Source: Deltaproteobacteria bacterium (GTDB lineage Bacteria; Desulfobacterota; Syntrophia; Syntrophales; UBA8958). From it: 57,156 nucleotides of DNA. The notes beneath the pieces were generated by a model, which saw nothing but the letters and a program-made list of their open reading frames with translations, made no database searches and had not been told where the DNA came from. Shown here one piece after another: positions 53,002-57,156 of this stretch (positions are counted from its first letter, which is position 1; every line of letters starts with the position of its first letter). A program made the translations under genes and the position numbers. The DNA lies in NCBI GenBank assembly GCA_029553375.1, contig JAKPCH010000048.1:5001-62156 (forward strand). Direction: 5' to 3'.

Positions 53002-53951
53002 TGAACACGATTACGAACTTCGAGATATACGCGCCGAAGCTGGTAGAGAAGAGGGAGTTTTTCAGCGCCGGTCACCGGGCGTGCCAGGGATGCGCCGAGG
53101 CGTTGGCCCTGCGGCTCATCCTCAAGGCCCTCGGGGAGGACATCATCGTGGCCAACGCCACGGGCTGCATGGAGATCATCTCCTCCGCCTATCCCCATAC
53201 GGCCTGGGAGGTGCCTTACATCCACGTGGCCTTCGAGAACGCCGCCGCCGTCGCCTCGGGCGTGGAGGCGGGTCTGAAGGCCCTGCGCCGCAAGGGGAGG
53301 ATCCCCGACCGCTACGTGAAGGTCGTGGCCGTCGCCGGTGACGGCGGGACGGCCGACATCGGCCTCCAGGCCCTCTCGGGCGCCATGGAGAGGGGCCACG
53401 ACATGATCTTTTTCTGTCTCGACAACGAGGCCTACATGAACACGGGCATCCAGAGGTCGAGCGCGACGCCCTTCATGGCCGCCACCACCACCTCACCCGC
53501 CGGCAAGGCCATCAAGGGCCAGCGGACGGGAAAGAAGAACGTGGCGGAGATCATGGTGGCCCATGGGATACCCTACGTCGCCACGGCCAGCCCGAGCTAT
53601 CCCCTGGACCTCATGCAGAAGGTCAAGAAGGCCAGGGCGATCCAGGGCCCCTCTTACATCCACGTCCTGTCCGTCTGCCCCACGGGCTGGCGCGCCGCCT
53701 CCCACGAAGCCGTCAAGCTCGGCCGCCTGGCCGTGGAGACGGGTTTCTTCCCCCTCTACGAGGTCGAAAACGGCAAGTACCGCCTCACGGTGGAACTGCC
53801 CGCCAAGAGGAGGCCCATCGGGGACTATCTGAAGCTCCAGGGCCGCTTCCGCCACCTGGACCCGGCGGACGTGGAGAAGGTCCAGGCCCTCGTGGACAAG
53901 GAATTCCGCAAGCTGATGCACAAAGTGGAAACCTCCGTGCCGTGGTCGTGA
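53001..53951 (+). CDS. porB: Pyruvate:ferredoxin oxidoreductase, beta subunit
   Basis: 316 residues from ATG 53001 (an ATG at 52998 is adjacent). Fe-S/ThDP subunit: GHRACQGCAEALALRLIL, ANATGCMEIISSAYPHTAWEVPYIH, AGDGGTADIGLQALSGAMERG (ThDP motif) and DNEAYMNTGIQRSSATPF. Completes the four-subunit enzyme oxidising pyruvate to acetyl-CoA while reducing ferredoxin. Confidence 0.97.
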   Translation: MNTITNFEIYAPKLVEKREFFSAGHRACQGCAEALALRLILKALGEDIIVANATGCMEIISSAYPHTAWEVPYIHVAFENAAAVASGVEAGLKALRRKGRIPDRYVKVVAVAGDGGTADIGLQALSGAMERGHDMIFFCLDNEAYMNTGIQRSSATPFMAATTTSPAGKAIKGQRTGKKNVAEIMVAHGIPYVATASPSYPLDLMQKVKKARAIQGPSYIHVLSVCPTGWRAASHEAVKLGRLAVETGFFPLYEVENGKYRLTVELPAKRRPIGDYLKLQGRFRHLDPADVEKVQALVDKEFRKLMHKVETSVPWS

Positions 53952-53994
53952 GCAGAGGAACCTTTTTAACCATGAAGACAAGGTGGTAAAAAGC

Positions 53995-55905
53995 ATGAAT
54001 AGAGTGGCATTTAGCAGCTGGAACGGCAAGATAGTGGACAACAGGAAGGGAGGGGGCGCCAAGGCCAAGGAGGTCAAACCCCTCAACCTCGACGGGATCG
54101 CCTACCGGGCCCTCATGGGCTGGAACGGCGTCATCCTGGCGGATCCGAAGGCCGATGTCCCGGCCCTGGCGGTCGCCTACCTGAAGGAGGCGCGGAAACT
54201 CTCCTGCGGCGAGTGCGCCGTGTGCATGATCGGCATCGACCGAGTCCTGGCCATCCTGGAGGGACCGGAAGGCGGCAAGATCACGCCCGCCGACCTCGAC
54301 GAGATAGAGGCCATCGCCAAGAACGTGGCCCTGACGGCGAAGTGCAACTTCGGCCGCGGCGCCGCCATGACCCCCGTGGCGGACGCGGTGCGTCACTTCC
54401 GCAAGGAGTTCCTCGCCGCGGGCAAGAGGGCCCCGGCAGGGGGCAAAACTTACGGCTCCGCCGTCACGGCGCCCTGCATGGAGGCCTGCCCCGCCCACCT
54501 CGACGTCCCCGGCTATATCGAACTGATCAAGAACAACCGTTTCCGTGACTCCCTGGATCTCATCCGCCGGGGATGCATCCTCCCCGGTGTCATCGGCCGG
54601 GCCTGCACCCACCCCTGCGAGGCCGCCTGCGTCCGCAACGATATCGACGCCCCCGTGGCCATCCGCCTCTTGAAGAGGGCGGCGGCCGACCGGGACCTCG
54701 CCGAGGGGGCGGGGGCCCTCCCGGGTCCCAAGGAGGAGAAGAAGGAGAGGATCGCCGTCATCGGCGCCGGTCCCGCCGGCCTGTCGGCGGCCTATAACCT
54801 CCGCCGCCTGGGTTACGAGGTCACGGTGTTCGAGGCCCTCCCCAAGGCGGGGGGCATGGCGGCCGTCGGCATCCCCGACTACCGCCTCCCCAAGGACATC
54901 CTCAACCACGAAATCGACCTCATCAAGAGGACGGGGGTGAACATCAAGCTCAACACCCCGGTTGACAAGCTCGACTGGTCCGCCTTCGCCGAGGCGGGTT
55001 TCGCCGCCGTATTCCTCGCCGTGGGGGCCCACGTGGGCACCAAGATCGGCTGCAAGGGCGAGGACGTGGAGGACGGAGGCGTGGTCCAGGGGGCGGAGTT
55101 CCTCCGCCATGTCAACCTGGGCCGCAAGATCGAACCCAAGAAGAAGGTGGTCATCATCGGCGGCGGCAACGTGGCCCTTGACTGCGCCAGGAGCTGCCTC
55201 CGTCTCGGGTTCGAGGAGGTGGAGATCGTCTATCGCCGCTCCCGGGCCGAGATGCCGGGCAGTCGCGAGGAGATCGAGGAGGCCCTCCACGAGGGCGTCA
55301 AGATCACTTACCTGGCGGCCCCCGTGGGGATCGTGAGGAAAGGCGGCAAGGTGACGGCCGTCGAATGCGTGAAGATGAAGCTCGGCGAGCCCGACGAGAG
55401 CGGCCGGCGGCGGCCCATACCGATCGAGGGTTCGGAGTTCACCGTCAAGACCGACATGGTCATCGCCGCCACGGGCCAGAAGCCTGACCTCTCCCTCCTG
55501 AGCGGCAAGGACAAGGGCTCCGTCGCCACCCCCTGGGGGACGATCAAGGCCGACGCCGTCAGTTGCTCCACCCAGGTACCCCGCATCTTCGCCGGCGGTG
55601 ACTGCGTGAGCGGCCCGGCGACCCTCATCGAGGCCCTGGAGATGGGCAACAGGGCCGCCCGGAGCATCGACGCCTATCTCAGGGGGACGACCTTCCCGAA
55701 GGATCTCTCCTTCGAGGGGATCGACCTGAAGGAACAGAGGGACAAGGGCTTCGTCCAGAAGACCCCGGCTCAGACGCCCCCCATGCTCCCCGTGGCGGAT
55801 CGTCTGAAGGATTTCGCCGAGGTCGAGGGTGGTTTCAACGCCGACGAGGCCGTCAAGGAGGCGGGTCGCTGCCTGAGGTGCTACCGTCTCATGGTGTGGG
55901 AATAG
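53995..55905 (+). CDS. Flavin/Fe-S NAD(P)H oxidoreductase with NuoF-type Fe-S and GltD-like domains
   Basis: 636 residues from ATG 53995 (AGGTGG eight bases upstream). N-terminal NuoF-like [4Fe-4S] segment with C71, C74, C77 in SCGECAVC and a later CNFGRG; then a Fer4_20/dihydropyrimidine-dehydrogenase-type Fe-S region (CMEACPAHLDVPGY...ACTHPCEAACVRNDID, about 157-215); then FAD (VIGAGPAGLSAAYNL) and NAD(P) (VVIIGGGNVALDCARS) Rossmann folds as in GltD/NfnB; a C-terminal CLRCY. Directly follows the por genes, so it probably passes electrons between the oxidoreductase's ferredoxin and NAD(P). Confidence 0.94.
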   Translation: MNRVAFSSWNGKIVDNRKGGGAKAKEVKPLNLDGIAYRALMGWNGVILADPKADVPALAVAYLKEARKLSCGECAVCMIGIDRVLAILEGPEGGKITPADLDEIEAIAKNVALTAKCNFGRGAAMTPVADAVRHFRKEFLAAGKRAPAGGKTYGSAVTAPCMEACPAHLDVPGYIELIKNNRFRDSLDLIRRGCILPGVIGRACTHPCEAACVRNDIDAPVAIRLLKRAAADRDLAEGAGALPGPKEEKKERIAVIGAGPAGLSAAYNLRRLGYEVTVFEALPKAGGMAAVGIPDYRLPKDILNHEIDLIKRTGVNIKLNTPVDKLDWSAFAEAGFAAVFLAVGAHVGTKIGCKGEDVEDGGVVQGAEFLRHVNLGRKIEPKKKVVIIGGGNVALDCARSCLRLGFEEVEIVYRRSRAEMPGSREEIEEALHEGVKITYLAAPVGIVRKGGKVTAVECVKMKLGEPDESGRRRPIPIEGSEFTVKTDMVIAATGQKPDLSLLSGKDKGSVATPWGTIKADAVSCSTQVPRIFAGGDCVSGPATLIEALEMGNRAARSIDAYLRGTTFPKDLSFEGIDLKEQRDKGFVQKTPAQTPPMLPVADRLKDFAEVEGGFNADEAVKEAGRCLRCYRLMVWE

Positions 55906-55922
55906 GAGGAGGAAAGATAGAG

Positions 55923-56630
55923 ATGATAACGATCAAGATCGACGGGCGTTCGGTGGAGGCCAAAGAGGGCACGACGGTCCTCGAGAACGCCAGGGCTCTG
56001 AAGATAGACATCCCGACGCTTTGTTACCACAAGGATCTGAGCCCCTTCGGGGCCTGCCGTCTCTGCACAGTGGAGGTCAAGGCGAACGGCAAATGGGGCC
56101 TCGCCGCCTCCTGCCAGACGGTGGTGTCCGAGGGCATGGAGATCAGGACCGATTCGGAAGCGGTCCGGGAAAGCCGCCGACAGGCCGCCGCCCTCCTCTA
56201 CTACCGGTACCCCCGGACGGAGGCCGTCCGCGAGGCGGCCCGCCGGTGCGGCGTCCCCGTCGCCGAGGCGGAGACGGACGGTAAGGACTGCATCCTCTGC
56301 GGCCTGTGCGTGAGGACCTGTCGTGAGGTCGTGGGGGTCAGCGCCCTGAGGTTCATCGACCGCGGCCTCGGCCGGGACGTGGAGGAACCGAGAATCGAGT
56401 TCCTCCCCGACGCCTGCATCGGCTGCGGATCCTGCGCCTTCGTGTGCCCCACGGGTTACGTCGGGATGGAGTCCCTGGACGGCAAGCGGGTGATCTGGAA
56501 CAAGGTGTTCAAGATGGCCGCCTGCAATGTCTGCGGGCGCTACTTCGCCCCCGTGGAGCAGTTGGAGCGCATCAGCGCCATGACGGGCGTACCCGTCAGC
56601 GCCCTGATGACCTGTGTCAGCTGCCGCTGA
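55923..56630 (+). CDS. NuoG/HydA-like Fe-S electron-transfer protein
   Basis: 235 residues. [2Fe-2S] domain (C34, C45, C48, C64 in LCYHKD, GACRLCTVEV, ASCQTV), a NuoG-like middle and two [4Fe-4S] motifs, CILCGLCVRTC and CIGCGSCAFVC. An extra CNVC...CVSC pair closes the C-terminus and may bind another metal. No catalytic H-cluster or molybdopterin part, so it is a stand-alone electron carrier subunit. Seventeen bases after the flavoprotein, hence almost surely its partner. Confidence 0.93.
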   Translation: MITIKIDGRSVEAKEGTTVLENARALKIDIPTLCYHKDLSPFGACRLCTVEVKANGKWGLAASCQTVVSEGMEIRTDSEAVRESRRQAAALLYYRYPRTEAVREAARRCGVPVAEAETDGKDCILCGLCVRTCREVVGVSALRFIDRGLGRDVEEPRIEFLPDACIGCGSCAFVCPTGYVGMESLDGKRVIWNKVFKMAACNVCGRYFAPVEQLERISAMTGVPVSALMTCVSCR

Positions 56631-56701
56631 GGCCCAAAAAAGGATTTGACAACAAGACCGCTTTGCATTAAATGGTGGTCTTGCTTTTGCAAGCCCCTCG
56701 T

Positions 56702-56777
56702 TCCTCAGTAGCTCAGTCGGTAGAGCAGCTGGCTGTTAACCAGCGGGTCCGTGGTTCGAGTCCGCGCTGAGGAGCCA
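56702..56777 (+). tRNA. tRNA-Asn(GTT)
   Basis: Acceptor TCCTCAG/CTGAGGA, anticodon stem GCTGG/CCAGC with loop CTGTTAA (anticodon GTT), T-loop GGTTCGAGTCC, discriminator G and encoded CCA. 76 bases. Not read as a serine or other species; the anticodon is clear. Confidence 0.98.
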
Positions 56778-56785
56778 GAATAAAC

Positions 56786-56829
56786 AAAAGGCAGAACTTC
56801 TTTTGTGAGTGGTTCTGCCTTTTTTGTTT
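56786..56829 (+). terminator. Terminator of tRNA-Asn
   Basis: AAAAGGCAGAAC (56786-56797) pairs with GTTCTGCCTTTT (56812-56823), a perfect 12-bp stem followed by TTGTTT. Confidence 0.85.
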
Positions 56830-56951
56830 CCAAGGGGATAGTGTAGTCAATGACCACATGGGGCGGGTTCACCTCGACGCGCTTCACGACTGCAAGATTA
56901 GGGCATCGACGCCTTCTCGCCTTGAAGTCGGCCGATCCGGCGGCCTTGGTC
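56830..56951. other. Non-coding stretch, possible decayed recombinase tail on the minus strand
   Basis: On the minus strand the codons around 56887-56820 read KRVEVNPPHVVIDYTIPLE, which looks like the C-terminal end of a serine-recombinase-type protein. The frame runs on into the tRNA antisense, and no catalytic part or start is present. It may be a relic of an element once inserted at the tRNA; otherwise no gene here. Confidence 0.25.
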
Positions 56952-56988
56952 TGGAAAAAGAACCCCCCGGGGGTGACCGCCGGGGGGT
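56952..56988 (-). terminator. Terminator of the AtpZ/AtpI-like gene
   Basis: ACCCCCCGG (56962-56970) pairs with CCGGGGGGT (56980-56988); read on the minus strand it is followed by TTCTTTTT. It lies 31 bases past the stop codon of the minus-strand gene. Confidence 0.8.
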
Positions 56989-57018
56989 GGGGGAGATTCT
57001 CCGGGCCTGTACGGACCG

Positions 57019-57156
57019 TCAGACTTCCTTCCTCTTGGACCAGGCCTCCTGGTAGAGACGGCCGATGGAGAGGAAGAGGGCCAGGAAGAACAGGCCGAAC
57101 ATGAAGTTGGGGGCCGTGCCGAAGTACTCGTCGATCTTGAAACCGATGTAGAGGAA
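57019..57156 (-). CDS. AtpZ/AtpI-family protein, C-terminal part only
   Basis: 45 codons and stop; 5' part beyond the window. Reading from the edge: FLYIGFKIDEYFGTAPNFM, a glycine/aspartate turn, then one hydrophobic helix (FGLFFLALFLSIGRLYQ) and basic tail. Matches the last third of the two-helix AtpZ/AtpI proteins that sit upstream of ATP synthase genes; atp genes would be expected beyond the window. Based on a short piece, so moderately sure. Confidence 0.65.
   Translation of the reverse strand, partial: FLYIGFKIDEYFGTAPNFMFGLFFLALFLSIGRLYQEAWSKRKEV

Noticed and set aside
53785-55290. 501-codon minus-strand frame under the flavoprotein gene
   Set aside because: Antisense shadow of a clear Fe-S/FAD protein.
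56850-57104. Plus-strand small ORFs after tRNA-Asn
   Set aside because: They cross a terminator and the antisense of an AtpZ-like gene and have no recognisable start site or motif.

Overview
The window is a GC-rich, gene-dense bacterial chromosome segment made almost entirely of short operons with start/stop overlaps. Gene content and order suggest an anaerobic Desulfobacterota (former Deltaproteobacteria, Syntrophales-like) genome. The pointers are zapB-zapA followed by a 6S-like RNA region and rny, a four-subunit pyruvate:ferredoxin oxidoreductase, an ADP-forming acetyl-CoA synthetase beta chain, a two-subunit class I fumarase, and GC-rich housekeeping genes whose tRNAs encode CCA. The taxonomic placement is inference. 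No phage, CRISPR array or complete insertion sequence was seen.

Layout. Positions 1-5890 (minus strand): tyrS (cut by the window edge), ymdB-type phosphoesterase, rny, a candidate 6S RNA, zapA, zapB-like, dusB and a stand-alone GlmU-type nucleotidyltransferase. 5990-9456 (plus): purD-purH-purE. 9460-19407 (plus): an unusual envelope locus with a SPOR-TPR-beta-barrel protein (Slam-like, reading frame broken once), a giant exported FecR-domain protein of about 2,100 residues, and two tandem Skp/OmpH-like chaperones. 19415-22506 (minus): zinc-ribbon/DUF3426 protein, hpt, a cysteine-rich unknown, purU. 22619-28603 (plus): unknown protein, fused radical-SAM/DUF2344 protein, rplU, rpmA, csp, obgE, proB. 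28626-33033 (minus): uvrB-uvrC-mntP operon. 33186-37723 (plus): rpmH-rnpA-yidD-yidC-jag-mnmE. 37799-40142 (plus): FlgT-like protein and CsgG-like lipoprotein. 40229-42986 (minus): sirtuin-TANGO2-NUDIX-histone-deacetylase operon. 43052-44578 (minus): OmpA protein with two Fn3-like domains. 44694-50191 (plus): tadA, two serine tRNAs, SRP RNA, dnaX-ybaB-recR, fumarase subunits, SGNH hydrolase. 50129-50818 (minus): acetyl-CoA synthetase beta chain. 50970-56630 (plus): porG-porD-porA-porB plus a flavin/Fe-S oxidoreductase and a Fe-S partner. 56702-57156: tRNA-Asn, terminators and the end of an AtpZ/AtpI-like gene on the minus strand.

How it fits together. The pyruvate oxidoreductase with its NAD(P)-type flavoprotein and Fe-S partner, the ADP-forming acetyl-CoA synthetase subunit and the fumarase point to fermentative or syntrophic carbon flow (pyruvate to acetyl-CoA, ferredoxin and acetate). 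The most novel part is 9.5-19.4 kb, which reads like a dedicated export cassette: outer-membrane TPR-barrel, giant cargo with a repeated beta-rich C-terminus, and two Skp-like holdases. Two exported proteins (18246 and 38952) lack a usable AUG but have a well-placed Shine-Dalgarno followed by ACG or AUA and an otherwise complete signal peptide. A small operon carrying both NAD-dependent and zinc-dependent lysine deacylases is the other notable arrangement.
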